Positions 43,288 to 51,839 of a stretch of 64,000 nucleotides of DNA are shown here, in pieces. The notes under the pieces are model-generated. The model was not told where the DNA came from and ran no database searches. It saw nothing but the letters and a program-made list of their open reading frames with translations. The position numbers and the translations under genes are program-made. The DNA comes from a bacterium (GTDB taxonomy: Bacteria; Bacillota; Clostridia; Christensenellales; CAG-138), in the NCBI GenBank assembly GCA_022778545.1, contig JALFDW010000042.1, positions 124,001-188,000 of the forward strand, read 5' to 3'. Position 1 is the stretch's first letter. Every line of letters starts with the position of its first letter.

Positions 43288-44112
43288 TTACGATTCCTCC
43301 AATTTCCTTCCAATTTTCCTTCCAATGTAAAGCAAATGCTCCGCAAACGGCAGTGCATCCGGCAATTCCGCAAGGCGTACGCCGAGATCCAGCCAGGTTT
43401 TGTACACGGCTTCCGGCTGGGCATAGAGCCGGTCGGAACAGGGGGCAAACATGGCTTCGCTCGAGAGAAAATGCAGCGTTTCGAGCGGGAATCCTGCCAT
43501 GAACGGCAGCACGTTCTGGTGCCGCTCGAAATAGGCGTCCGTAAACGCGCGGCCGGCGAAGGGCTTTTCCTGCACCAGCAGCTCAAACAGATCGAGAACG
43601 CCGGGGTTGAGCACATCCTCCGGGTAATCCCGCATGTCGTAGATCAGCCCGGCATATGAGCCGATATAGGCCACGGCGATCGTGCCGCCGGGCTTCAGGC
43701 GGGAAAGTGCGGCGCGCATGGCAGTCTCACGTTCCTGCTCTTCCAAAAGGTGATACATCGGCCCCATGAGGAGAACATGGTCGAACATTTCATCCGTAAG
43801 CGAGGCGAGCTCCCGTGCATCGCCCGCAAAAGCGGTGAGGGGAAGGCCAGCTTCTTTTGCCTTTTTCAGCGCAAAAGCTGCGTTCGCGGGCGAAAGGTCA
43901 CAGAGCGTCACCTGCACACCCTTTTCAGCGAAAGCAAGCGCATAGCGCCCCGGCCCGCCGCCGAGATCGAGCAGCGAGTCGCCCGGCTTGATGTAGCGGG
44001 AAAGGAAGTTCATGTTGATGTCGAACTCAAGCCTCTCTTTTGCAAGGCGGTCCCATTCTTTTTCAACAGAAGCGTCATAGTAGGCTTTCACGTTTTCCGT
44101 ATGTGTGCCCAT
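43288..44112 (-). CDS. Class I SAM-dependent methyltransferase
   Basis: 274 residues. SAM site motif I is LLDLGGGPGRYALAFAEKGVQVTLCDLSP, with FAGDARELASL, DHVLLMGPMYHLLE and RLKPGGTIAVAYIG following, a Ubie/MT11-type small-molecule methyltransferase. Substrate cannot be told. It has a consensus promoter with an embedded palindrome and is co-transcribed with the GNAT gene. Confidence 0.85.
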   Translation of the reverse strand: MGTHTENVKAYYDASVEKEWDRLAKERLEFDINMNFLSRYIKPGDSLLDLGGGPGRYALAFAEKGVQVTLCDLSPANAAFALKKAKEAGLPLTAFAGDARELASLTDEMFDHVLLMGPMYHLLEEQERETAMRAALSRLKPGGTIAVAYIGSYAGLIYDMRDYPEDVLNPGVLDLFELLVQEKPFAGRAFTDAYFERHQNVLPFMAGFPLETLHFLSSEAMFAPCSDRLYAQPEAVYKTWLDLGVRLAELPDALPFAEHLLYIGRKIGRKLEES

Positions 44113-44144
44113 GCGCAGCCCTCCTTTGCGGTGAAATTGTCCCG

Positions 44145-44173
44145 ATTATACGCCGGTGACCGGCGACTGTCAA
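44145..44173 (-). promoter_or_regulatory. Promoter of the methyltransferase-GNAT operon with operator-like palindrome
   Basis: Perfect TTGACA (44168-44173), 17 bp, TATAAT (44145-44150) on the minus strand. The spacer holds CGCCGG-TCA-CCGGCG (44151-44165), a perfect inverted repeat. Confidence 0.85.
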
Positions 44174-44260
44174 TGCAAGCATGATACAGCATTTTCCACT
44201 TCCGGAAAAGGGCTGTTGTGATATACTTGAAAAAGAACGGAATGGGGGAAGGGAAAAGCC

Positions 44261-44965
44261 ATGTTTACGGAAACGGAATATGCCGCGCTGCTTGTGCGCC
44301 TTGCGGAACTGGGGGATGAGAAATACCGTGCGTTCAACGAAAGCCTGATGCCGGGAACGACCGGAACCTATGGCGTGCGCGTTCCCGTGCTCCGCGCAAT
44401 CGCGAAGGAGATCGCAAAGGCGGACGCTGAAGGTTTTCTCGCTGCCGCGCGGGATGACACGCATGAAGAACGCATGCTGCAGGGCCTTGTGATCGCATCG
44501 ATGCGCTGCACGGAGGCTGCGCGCGTGGAGTGGTTGCGCATCTTTATTCCGAAGATCGACAACTGGGCGGTGTGCGATGTGATCTGCGGCAGTTTGAAAA
44601 CCGCCGCAAAGAACCGTGAAGCATACTGGGCATTCCTTGCGCCATATCTTGCCTCGGAGCGTGAATTTGAGGTACGCTTTGCCGTGGTGCTGCTGCTATC
44701 GCAGTTCATTGCGGAAGAATGGATCGACACGGTGCTGGCGGCGCTCGCGGGCGTTTCACACGAAGGCTATTATGTGAAAATGGCGGTTGCCTGGGCAATT
44801 TCGGCATGTTTCGTGAAATTCCGGGAAAAGACACTTCCATTGCTGGAGAGCAGCACGCTTGACGATTTCACGGCGAACAAAGCAATACAGAAATGCTGCG
44901 AATCCTTCCGCGTGAGCGAGGCGGACAAAGCGCTGCTGCGCGGATTGAAACGCAGGCAGGAATAA
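44261..44965 (+). CDS. DNA alkylation repair protein, AlkD-like HEAT-repeat glycosylase
   Basis: 234 residues of alpha-helical HEAT-like repeats. Typical stretches are YGVRVPVLRAIAKEIAKAD, EERMLQGLVIAS, WLRIFIPKIDNWAVCDVICGSLK (with the WxxxD-type motif that lines the DNA cleft), EFEVRFAVVLLLSQFI and YYVKMAVAWAISACFVKF. AlkD removes N3- and N7-alkylated purines. The gene is divergent from the methyltransferase operon with 148 bp between. Confidence 0.87.
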   Translation: MFTETEYAALLVRLAELGDEKYRAFNESLMPGTTGTYGVRVPVLRAIAKEIAKADAEGFLAAARDDTHEERMLQGLVIASMRCTEAARVEWLRIFIPKIDNWAVCDVICGSLKTAAKNREAYWAFLAPYLASEREFEVRFAVVLLLSQFIAEEWIDTVLAALAGVSHEGYYVKMAVAWAISACFVKFREKTLPLLESSTLDDFTANKAIQKCCESFRVSEADKALLRGLKRRQE

Positions 44966-44980
44966 GATGGTTTTATAATC

Positions 44981-45010
44981 AGAATACGGGCATGCAGAAT
45001 ACGGACATGG
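44981..45010 (+). repeat. Tandem 15-bp direct repeat
   Basis: AGAATACGGGCATGC is followed directly by AGAATACGGACATGG, with two differences. Lies between the AlkD-like gene and the nrdJ promoter. Confidence 0.75.
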
Positions 45011-45039
45011 TCAAATTCGGAAAAATGTTCCTGAAGCTA

Positions 45040-45068
45040 TTTACAGAAAGCCCGTCATGTTGTACAAT
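45040..45068 (+). promoter_or_regulatory. nrdJ promoter
   Basis: TTTACA, 17 bp, TACAAT. Confidence 0.75.
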
Positions 45069-45081
45069 GAACAAGCACTAA

Positions 45082-45128
45082 CCACAATATTTGGGTGCAT
45101 AGTGAATTAAAATCAATATATATAGTAT
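45082..45128 (+). promoter_or_regulatory. Two NrdR boxes upstream of nrdJ
   Basis: CCACAATATTTGGGTG (45082-45097) and TCAATATATATAGTAT (45113-45128) match ACACwATATwTwGTGT at about 11 and 13 of 16 positions. Their centres are 31 bp apart, the three-turn spacing typical of NrdR boxes. NrdR represses ribonucleotide reductase genes when dATP is high. Confidence 0.75.
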
Positions 45129-45161
45129 ATTTTTATTCAACATTTAGGGGGAGACACCGCT

Positions 45162-47453
45162 ATGACACGCCTGAGCAAAAACGCCGTTACCGTGCTGGAA
45201 CGCAGATACCTGGCCAGAAATGAAGCATCTGAACTCATTGAAACGCCGGAGGGCATGTTCCGCCGTGTTGCGGATGCAATTGCTGCGGGCGATAAAAAAT
45301 ACGATCCGGGCGCCGATACCGCCGCGCTTGCGGACAAGTTCTATGAAATCATGACGGAGCTCCTGTTCATGCCGAACTCGCCCACGCTGATGAACGCAGG
45401 CAAGCCGCTCGGCCAGCTTTCCGCATGCTTCGTGCTGCCGGTGGCGGATTCCATGCCCGAGATCTTTGAGGCGGTGAAGAACGCGGCGCTCATCCATAAG
45501 AGCGGCGGCGGAACGGGCTTCTCCTTCTCGCGGCTCAGGGCCTCCGGTGCAACGGTGCGTTCCACGGGCGGTGTAGCCTCCGGCCCGATCAGCTTCATGA
45601 AGGTGTTCAACGCGGCGACTGAGGCCGTCAAACAGGGCGGTACGCGCCGTGGCGCAAACATGGGCATCCTGCGCGTGGATCACCCGGACATCGTTGATTT
45701 TATCCAGTGCAAAAAGGATACTTCCGAGATCACAAACTTCAACATTTCCGTGGGCCTCACGGAGAAGTTTATGGAAGCCGTGGAGCGCAACGAGGAATAT
45801 GACCTCATTGACCCGCGGGATAAATCCGTCGTGGCGCGCAAGAACGCCCGCGAGGTGTTTGACCTCATCGTGGACATGGCGTGGAACAACGGGGAACCCG
45901 GCATCGTGTTCCTGGATCGCATGAACCGCGACAATGTCGTCCGCGAGGTGGCGGGTGAGATCGAATCCACAAATCCCTGCGGCGAGCAGCCGCTCCTGCC
46001 GTATGAAAGTTGCAACCTCGGTTCGCTGAACCTTGCGCGCATGCTGCGGGAGAAGGATGGAAAATATGAGATCGATTATGACCTTCTCGGCGAGACGGTG
46101 GACACGGCGATCCACTTCCTCGACAACGTGATTGAAGTCAACAAGTACCCGCTGCCGCAGATCGAGGAGATGACGCTTGCCACGCGCAAGATCGGCCTTG
46201 GCGTCATGGGCTTTGCGGACATGCTCTATCGCCTTGGCATCCCGTATAATTCCGAAGAGGGCATTCAGGTCGCAAACGACGTGATGGGCTTCATCAACGA
46301 GCGTGCGCACGCGGCCTCCATCGCGCTTGCGGAGAAGCGCGGCGCGTTCCCGCTGTATGAAAAGAGCACGCTTGCCGCGGGCGGCAAGCCTTACCGCAAC
46401 GCGACCTGCACCACCATCGCGCCTACGGGCACGATCTCGATCATCTGCGGCGCGTCCAGCGGCGTTGAACCGCTCTTTGCGCTTTCGTTCGTGCGCAACG
46501 TCATGGATGACGATGAGCTGCCCCAGGTCGACCCCTATTTTGCGGAGGTTGCAAAGCGCGAGGGCTTCTATTCCGATGCGCTCATGCGCCGCATCGCGAA
46601 GGAGGGCACGCTTGCGCATATCGACGAGGTGCCGGAGCATGTGAAGCGCGTGTTTGTCACGGCACACGATATCTCGCCCAAATACCATATCCGCATGCAG
46701 TCCGCCTTCCAGCGGCATACGGACAACGCCGTTTCCAAAACCGTGAACTTCCGCAATGAGGCTACCCGCGAGGAAGTTGCCGAGGTGTTCACGCTTGCCT
46801 ACAAGCTCGGCTGCAAGGGTGTCACCATTTACCGTGACGGCAGCCGTTCCGGCCAGGTGCTCTATGTGGGCGATAAGAAAAAGGACGGTGCGGAAGCCGC
46901 GCCTGTCGTGCGGGCCGTCACGCCGCGCCCGCGGCCTGAGATCACCCGCGGCATCACGGAAAAAGTGGTGATCGGCTGCGGCAACCTGTATGTGACCGTA
47001 AACTACGATGACGAGGGCATTTGCGAAGTGTTCGCAAACCTTGGCCGCGCGGGCGGCTGCCCGAGCCAGAGTGAAGCGGCAAGCCGCCTCATCTCCACGG
47101 CGCTCCGTTCCGGCATGGACGTGAACGCCGTCATCGAGCAGCTCAAGGGTATCCGCTGCCTTTCCACGGTGCGTCAGCGCGCAACGAACCCGAACATCAA
47201 GGTGCTTTCCTGCCCGGACGCAATCGGCAAAGTGCTGGAAAAGGTCGCAAAGATCAAGGCGCAGGAGGATGCGGAACGCATGCACAGCGCCGTGATCCCG
47301 CCGATCGAAAAGGAACCGCTGACGGATGGCTGCGAGGTCATGGACGGTGCGCCGGCCGAGGTGGGCGCGCCCTGCCCGGAGTGCGGCGCACAGCTCGAGC
47401 ATGAGGGCGGCTGCGTGATCTGCCGCGCATGCGGATACAGCAAATGCGGCTGA
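45162..47453 (+). CDS. nrdJ: Adenosylcobalamin-dependent ribonucleotide reductase (class II)
   Basis: 763 residues. Converts ribonucleotides to deoxyribonucleotides without oxygen. Seen: MPNSPTLMNAGKPLGQLSACFVLPV with the first redox Cys, KSGGGTGFSFSRLRASG, the active site NPCGEQPLLPYESCNLGSLNLARM (Cys and Glu), APTGTISIICGASSGVEPLFA, and a C-terminal zinc/cysteine tail (CPECGAQLEHEGGCVICRACG) that re-reduces the active site. No N-terminal ATP cone is present. The absence of NrdB/NrdG-like partners nearby fits class II. Controlled by two NrdR boxes. Confidence 0.95.
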   Translation: MTRLSKNAVTVLERRYLARNEASELIETPEGMFRRVADAIAAGDKKYDPGADTAALADKFYEIMTELLFMPNSPTLMNAGKPLGQLSACFVLPVADSMPEIFEAVKNAALIHKSGGGTGFSFSRLRASGATVRSTGGVASGPISFMKVFNAATEAVKQGGTRRGANMGILRVDHPDIVDFIQCKKDTSEITNFNISVGLTEKFMEAVERNEEYDLIDPRDKSVVARKNAREVFDLIVDMAWNNGEPGIVFLDRMNRDNVVREVAGEIESTNPCGEQPLLPYESCNLGSLNLARMLREKDGKYEIDYDLLGETVDTAIHFLDNVIEVNKYPLPQIEEMTLATRKIGLGVMGFADMLYRLGIPYNSEEGIQVANDVMGFINERAHAASIALAEKRGAFPLYEKSTLAAGGKPYRNATCTTIAPTGTISIICGASSGVEPLFALSFVRNVMDDDELPQVDPYFAEVAKREGFYSDALMRRIAKEGTLAHIDEVPEHVKRVFVTAHDISPKYHIRMQSAFQRHTDNAVSKTVNFRNEATREEVAEVFTLAYKLGCKGVTIYRDGSRSGQVLYVGDKKKDGAEAAPVVRAVTPRPRPEITRGITEKVVIGCGNLYVTVNYDDEGICEVFANLGRAGGCPSQSEAASRLISTALRSGMDVNAVIEQLKGIRCLSTVRQRATNPNIKVLSCPDAIGKVLEKVAKIKAQEDAERMHSAVIPPIEKEPLTDGCEVMDGAPAEVGAPCPECGAQLEHEGGCVICRACGYSKCG

Positions 47454-47501
47454 AAACAACACAAAAAGAACGGGAAATCCTGCGCGCGGGAAGAAAAATG
47501 G

Positions 47502-47530
47502 TTTACAACCCGCGCGCATACTGCTAAAAT
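47502..47530 (+). promoter_or_regulatory. Promoter of the EF-G-like gene
   Basis: TTTACA, 17 bp, TAAAAT. The leader has a perfect 8-bp hairpin ATGCGCCC-TTCCTT-GGGCGCAT (47546-47567). Confidence 0.7.
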
Positions 47531-47628
47531 ATTAGATGGTGCGTTATGCGCCCTTCCTTGGGCGCATTTCCATATTATGCGACCGCATCGAATACTTCAT
47601 TTATACCGTGAGGGGGAATCATCACACA

Positions 47629-49701
47629 ATGAAAGATTACACCGCAGCAAACATCCGCAACATCGGTATCTTCGGCCATGGCGGCGAGGGCAAGACCACG
47701 CTTACCGAGGCCATGCTTTTCAACGCCGGCCTGCTTGAGCGCCTTGGCCGCGTAGAGAACGGCACCACGACCACGGACTACGATCCGGAAGAGGTCAAGC
47801 GCACGATCTCGATTAACGCTGCGCTCGCACCCCTCGAATGGAAAGACGTGAAGATCAACGTCATCGACGCCCCCGGCTTCTTCGATTTCTACGGCGAAGT
47901 TGCGGCCGCAATGGCGCTTGCAGATTCCGCGCTGATCGTTGTGGGCGCGGTATCCGGCCCTGTCGTGGGTACGGAAAAGGCCATGGAAATGTGCAAGAAG
48001 ACCAGCAAGCCGCGCATGATGGTCGTGAACCAGATGGACCGCGAGAATGCGAACTTCGATAAGGTCATGGAGGCCGTGAACGCGAAGTTCGGCACGAGCG
48101 TTGTGCCGATCCAGCTCCCCATCATGGAAAAGGGCGCGTTCATCGGTTATGTTGACATCCCCAACATGACGGCGAAGAAGTTCGAAGGCAAGGGCGAGAA
48201 GGAAATGCCCATCCCCGCCGCGCTGGAAGGCCGCGCGCAGGAGCTCTATGAAGCGCTCACCGAGGCCGCCGCGGAAGCCGACGAAGCTCTGATGGAGAAG
48301 TATTTCGAGGAAGGCGAGCTTTCCCGCGAGGAGATCCTCACCGGCCTGAGCCTTGGCGTAAAGGAAGGCGTGATCACACCTGTGTGCTGCTGCGCGGCAC
48401 AGCCCAACATCGGCATCCCGACGCTGCTTGACAACCTGGTACACTATATGCCCGCCGCCAACGAAGCGAAGGCGCCCAAGGCTGTGGATGCGAAGACCGG
48501 CGAAGCGGTCGAAGTGAAGCAGGACGGCAAGTTCGCGGCGCAGGTCGTGAAGACCGTCGTGGATCAGTTCGGCAAGTACTCCATCATCAAGGTATATTCC
48601 GGCGCGCTGGATGCGACCGTTGCTCCCTATAACAGCAACAGTGAAAAGAGCGAAAAGCCCGGCACGATCTATATCATGCGCGGCAAGAAGACCGTGCAGG
48701 TCGACAAGCTCATCGCGGGCGATATCGGCGCTCTTGCGAAACTTCAGTTCACCGCCACCGGCGACACCCTCTGCGATGCTACCGCCCCCGTGAAGTTTGA
48801 GGCGATCGAATTCCCGAAGCCGTGCATCAGCCTCGCGGTCAGCGCGAAGAAGCAGGGCGAGGAAGACAAGGTGTTCGCCGGCCTCAACAAGCTGCTGGAA
48901 GAAGACCCGACCATCGCGCTCGACAAGAACGCGGAAACCGGCGACGTGCTGCTTTCCGGCCTTGGCGAAGTGCACCTCGATGTGGTCTGCGCGAAGCTCA
49001 AGAACAAGACCAACGTGGAAGCGCAGCTTGCGGATCCGCGTATCCCGTACCGTGAGACCATCCGCGCCACTGCGGAGGCCGAAGGTAAGCACAAGAAGCA
49101 GACGGGCGGCAGCGGCCAGTTCGGCGTCGTCAACATGCGGTTCGAGCCTCTCACGAACGGTGAGGACTTCGAGTTTGTGAACGCGATCGTCGGCGGCGTG
49201 GTTCCGAAGGAATACATCCCTGCCGTTGAAAAGGGTACGCGTGAGGCCATGCGCAAGGGCGTTCTTGCCGGCTATCCGATGACCGGCCTGAAGGCAACGC
49301 TCTATTTTGGTAAGTATCACCCCGTGGATTCCAAGGAAGTTGCGTTCAAGTCCGCAGCGCGCCTTGCTTACAAGGAGGCCTGCGCAAAGGCATCCCCGGC
49401 GCTCATCGAGCCCATCTACCACTATGACATCCTCGTCCCGAGCGATTACGTGGGCGACATCATCGGCGACCTGAACCGCCGCCGTGGCCGCATGCTGGGT
49501 ATGCATCCTGTGGATGGCGGCACGAGGATCGAGGCGGAAGCGCCCCTTTCCGAGATGTTCAAGTACGCGACAGACCTGCGCTCCATGACGCAGGCGCGCG
49601 GTTCCTTCACGAGCGAGTTCGTCCGCTATGAGGATGTTCCCGCCAACGAAGCGAAGAAGATCATCGAAGCTGCCAAGCATGAGGATGACGAAGAAGAATA
49701 A
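47629..49701 (+). CDS. Elongation factor G-like GTPase
   Basis: 690 residues from ATG 47629 behind GAGGGGGAA; the frame extends 31 codons further but without a start site. EF-G domain order is complete, including domain IV (QTGGSGQFGVVNMRFEPL). The P-loop reads GHGGEGKTT where true EF-G has AHIDAGKTT, and the base-recognition motif is NQMD instead of NKMD. These features mark the Clostridial EF-G paralogue family, not the fusA of the str operon. It could act in recycling or as a stress-specific translocase; its role is unknown. Confidence 0.88.
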   Translation: MKDYTAANIRNIGIFGHGGEGKTTLTEAMLFNAGLLERLGRVENGTTTTDYDPEEVKRTISINAALAPLEWKDVKINVIDAPGFFDFYGEVAAAMALADSALIVVGAVSGPVVGTEKAMEMCKKTSKPRMMVVNQMDRENANFDKVMEAVNAKFGTSVVPIQLPIMEKGAFIGYVDIPNMTAKKFEGKGEKEMPIPAALEGRAQELYEALTEAAAEADEALMEKYFEEGELSREEILTGLSLGVKEGVITPVCCCAAQPNIGIPTLLDNLVHYMPAANEAKAPKAVDAKTGEAVEVKQDGKFAAQVVKTVVDQFGKYSIIKVYSGALDATVAPYNSNSEKSEKPGTIYIMRGKKTVQVDKLIAGDIGALAKLQFTATGDTLCDATAPVKFEAIEFPKPCISLAVSAKKQGEEDKVFAGLNKLLEEDPTIALDKNAETGDVLLSGLGEVHLDVVCAKLKNKTNVEAQLADPRIPYRETIRATAEAEGKHKKQTGGSGQFGVVNMRFEPLTNGEDFEFVNAIVGGVVPKEYIPAVEKGTREAMRKGVLAGYPMTGLKATLYFGKYHPVDSKEVAFKSAARLAYKEACAKASPALIEPIYHYDILVPSDYVGDIIGDLNRRRGRMLGMHPVDGGTRIEAEAPLSEMFKYATDLRSMTQARGSFTSEFVRYEDVPANEAKKIIEAAKHEDDEEE

Positions 49702-49726
49702 GCTGACTGCCCTGCGGGGCATGGCA

Positions 49727-49760
49727 AAGGGCGCGGATAAAACCGCGCCCTTGTGTTTTT
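49727..49760 (+). terminator. Rho-independent terminator after the EF-G-like gene
   Basis: AAGGGCGCGG pairs perfectly with CCGCGCCCTT, then GTGTTTTT. Confidence 0.9.
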
Positions 49761-49784
49761 ATTGAAATGAAAAGATAGGGGAGA

Positions 49785-50237
49785 TCAGGCGGGAAAACGC
49801 TGTTTTCGCAGAAGTTTGCCCCAAATGCATACGATGCTTATGAATGTACCATGCGTTATGCCGAGGGTGCGATCCATCGCAGCGACGGTCTTGCGGTAGC
49901 GCATGGGGAAGCTGTAATGCACAAGAACATAATCCGCCGCGCGGATGCGCCCGGCGGCGCGGCGCAGAAACTCCCATGCGGGTGCGCAGACGGAAAAGAC
50001 CCAGACCGGTGCGCAGAGGATCACTTTTTCATACTGCTCCAGATCGGGCGGCATCGAGGCGAGGGGCATTCCCCAGCGGTGCATGGCAAAGCGGCCGCAC
50101 CACCAGAAGCCGAGGATCCCTTCCGTGCGTTCTGTGGTTTTGAGTTCAAACAGATTGCCGCCGCATTCCGAAGCAAGCTGCTCCGCGACCTTGCGTACAT
50201 ACCCCTTGCGGGAAAAGTAGACGACGAGCGTTTTCAT
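49785..50237 (-). CDS. Flavodoxin-like protein
   Basis: 150 residues from the ATG at 50235-50237, which overlaps the stop of the upstream membrane gene. The FMN phosphate loop is degenerate-looking but recognisable: MKTLVVYFSRKGYVRKVAEQLASE, then ILCAPVWVFSVCAPAWEFLRR as the second FMN-contact region. Similar to long-chain-less flavodoxin-like domains that reduce quinones or act with protoporphyrinogen oxidase. Substrate unknown. Confidence 0.75.
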   Translation of the reverse strand: MKTLVVYFSRKGYVRKVAEQLASECGGNLFELKTTERTEGILGFWWCGRFAMHRWGMPLASMPPDLEQYEKVILCAPVWVFSVCAPAWEFLRRAAGRIRAADYVLVHYSFPMRYRKTVAAMDRTLGITHGTFISIVCIWGKLLRKQRFPA

Positions 50238-50659
50238 GCTGCCTGCCTTTCTTTCCGCCAAAGGAAGAAACCGGTAAGCGCTTCCAGCAGGCCGAAGATG
50301 AAATACGATGTGGACATGAAGTTGAACGGGAAAATATAGAACTGGATGCAGATCCACAGCATGAGCAGCACGCCGCATACAGCGCCGCAGAGGGAAGCGG
50401 CATGATGCTTCCTGCACAGCAGCAGGAACGTGAAAAGCTGCGTCAGCCCATTTACGATGAGAAGCGCAACGCCGGGGAACACAAAATCCTGATACAGCGC
50501 TTCGGCAAGCGGCAGCACCTGGAAATAGGGCAGCATCGCATCCATGCCCATTGCATGGCCTGTCGGGTCAAGCAACATGCCGCAGGATCCGGCAACAGCG
50601 CCGAGGCCGATAAAGAGCGTCCAGAAATAAAGCCAACGGCGCAGCGTATTTGCTTTCAT
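50234..50659 (-). CDS. Four-helix membrane protein, unknown
   Basis: 141 residues from ATG 50657-50659 (GGAGGT six bases before; a frame from 50686 lacks a site). Four hydrophobic segments: WLYFWTLFIGLGAVAGSCGML, FPGVALLIVNGLTQLFTFLLL, LCGAVCGVLLMLWICIQFYIF and SYFIFGLLEALTGFFLW. No named family is recognised. ATGA overlap with the flavodoxin-like gene shows they are co-translated. Confidence 0.7.
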   Translation of the reverse strand: MKANTLRRWLYFWTLFIGLGAVAGSCGMLLDPTGHAMGMDAMLPYFQVLPLAEALYQDFVFPGVALLIVNGLTQLFTFLLLCRKHHAASLCGAVCGVLLMLWICIQFYIFPFNFMSTSYFIFGLLEALTGFFLWRKERQAA

Positions 50660-50689
50660 AGATTGACCTCCATCCGAAAAATCCACCTC

Positions 50690-50718
50690 ATCATACCACG
50701 GCAGCGGGGAGAATACAA
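50690..50718 (-). promoter_or_regulatory. Promoter of the membrane protein/flavodoxin operon
   Basis: Minus-strand TTGTAT (50713-50718), 17 bp, TATGAT (50690-50695). Confidence 0.5.
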
Positions 50719-50843
50719 ACGGTACCTTTCATGCCGATCGGATGCGGGATGTATGCTGTTGCGGCGAAACCGGCAGAATTTGGGCACTTTTTCGGATGGG
50801 CTCCGCTCTCCAAAAAATTAATTCGGAAAAATGAAAAATAGGG

Positions 50844-50873
50844 CTTGAAAAATCATGGCAACTGATCTATAAT
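50844..50873 (+). promoter_or_regulatory. tRNA-Asn promoter
   Basis: TTGAAA, 18 bp, TATAAT, 14 bp before the tRNA. Confidence 0.75.
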
Positions 50874-50887
50874 AACACTCGTGCCGT

Positions 50888-50963
50888 TCCTCCTTAGCTC
50901 AGTCGGTAGAGCATGCGGCTGTTAACCGCAGTGTCGTTGGTTCGAGTCCAACAGGGGGAGCCA
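50888..50963 (+). tRNA. tRNA-Asn (anticodon GTT), CCA encoded
   Basis: 76 bases with a full cloverleaf: acceptor TCCTCCT/AGGGGGA (one G-U), D arm AGCTCAGTCGGTAGAGC, anticodon stem TGCGG/CCGCA around CTGTTAA with GTT at 50921-50923, T arm GTTGG-TTCGAGT-CCAAC, discriminator G and CCA. Confidence 0.97.
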
Positions 50964-50970
50964 AAGAAAA

Positions 50971-50995
50971 AAGTCAGGTTTTACCTGGCTTTTTT
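50971..50995 (+). terminator. Terminator after tRNA-Asn
   Basis: AGTCAGGT pairs with ACCTGGCT (one G-U pair), then six T. Confidence 0.85.
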
Positions 50996-51172
50996 GCTTG
51001 TATGCTGCGTGCGTATTATCATTGGCTTTGGCGCTCTGGCAACTTTCTGGCAACTTTGCGCGCGCGTGTTCATTTGCCGTCAAAATTTGGTTGATGTCTG
51101 CAAAACAATTAAGCATCCGTATGGCTGCAATCATACAGATGCTCGTTCACATGAATTTGTCGGTCAAAATTC

Positions 51173-51661
51173 TTATATAACTTCACTGAGCTTATCGACG
51201 GTACAACCTTTGCTTGCATAATATTCAAACATCTCATTGAGCTTCCCTTTATCATAACTGGTGATACAGTCAGACAAAACATGGACGACATAACCGGCCT
51301 TGGCCATATTGTAGCAGGTAGATTTTATGCAAGCCGTGGCATCTGCTCCGGCGATAAAAAACTCGGTGATGTAGCGTGCCTGGATAAAGGCGGCAAATTC
51401 TTCACTTGTTAAAGCATTGCTCTTTGTCTTGGCGAAAATGTGATCTGATATGATTTTCAGTTCCGGAACAAACTCGGCACCGCGAGTACCGGACTTAAAT
51501 GTTCTCGTTCCAGCAGACAGATTGTTGTGCTGAATGTAAACAACGTCCATATTGTTTGCAGCCGCCCAATCAATTGCCTGATTGGTAGTTTCAATGATCT
51601 CCCTGTAATTTTTCGTAATGTCATTCTGGAGGTCGATCACGACCAAAGCTTTGTTTTTCAT
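51173..51661 (-). CDS. Isochorismatase-family cysteine hydrolase
   Basis: 162 residues, AAAGGAG before the ATG. The catalytic triad is visible: Asp in LVVIDLQNDI (residue 10), Lys in FAKTKSNALT, and Cys in GADATACIKSTCYNMAKAGY. Family members hydrolyse isochorismate, nicotinamide or similar amides; the substrate is not determined. The DNA is clearly richer in A+T than the rest of the window, which suggests horizontal transfer. Its ATG overlaps the stop of a truncated frame upstream (ATGA). Confidence 0.87.
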   Translation of the reverse strand: MKNKALVVIDLQNDITKNYREIIETTNQAIDWAAANNMDVVYIQHNNLSAGTRTFKSGTRGAEFVPELKIISDHIFAKTKSNALTSEEFAAFIQARYITEFFIAGADATACIKSTCYNMAKAGYVVHVLSDCITSYDKGKLNEMFEYYASKGCTVDKLSEVI

Positions 51662-51837
51662 AATACTCCTTTCAAAAATTCCAATTCATCTCGATCTTGC
51701 GCTGAGAAAATGTGCCACAATACTGTGTATGATCTACCATATGCTCCAATAACGCCCTTTGGGATATCCTTGTACAAATGGAATGGATATTTTCTTTGCC
51801 CCCATTGTCTGCCTCTTTGGTGCGTTACTGTCGCTTC
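51658..51837 (-). pseudogene. Truncated coding fragment between the M20 gene and the isochorismatase
   Basis: An open frame of 59 codons without a start, reading ...YPFHLYKDIPKGVIGAYG... to ...QDRDELEFLKGVL-TGA. Its TGA overlaps the isochorismatase ATG as in a natural operon, so it seems to be the 3' end of a gene lost when the M20 gene was joined at 51840. Family not recognised. Confidence 0.45.
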
Positions 51838-51839
51838 TT

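Noticed and set aside
42834-43616. GNAT protein with a 110-residue N-terminal extension
   Set aside because: The extra part is the methyltransferase gene read in another frame; TTG 43284-43286 has a proper ribosome binding site.
45069-45161. Cobalamin riboswitch before the B12-dependent reductase
   Set aside because: The leader is under 100 bases and has no B12-box-like sequence; NrdR boxes explain it better.
50922-51134. Minus-strand frame across tRNA-Asn as an integrase remnant
   Set aside because: It merely translates the tRNA and its terminator; the remaining residues show no integrase catalytic motif.
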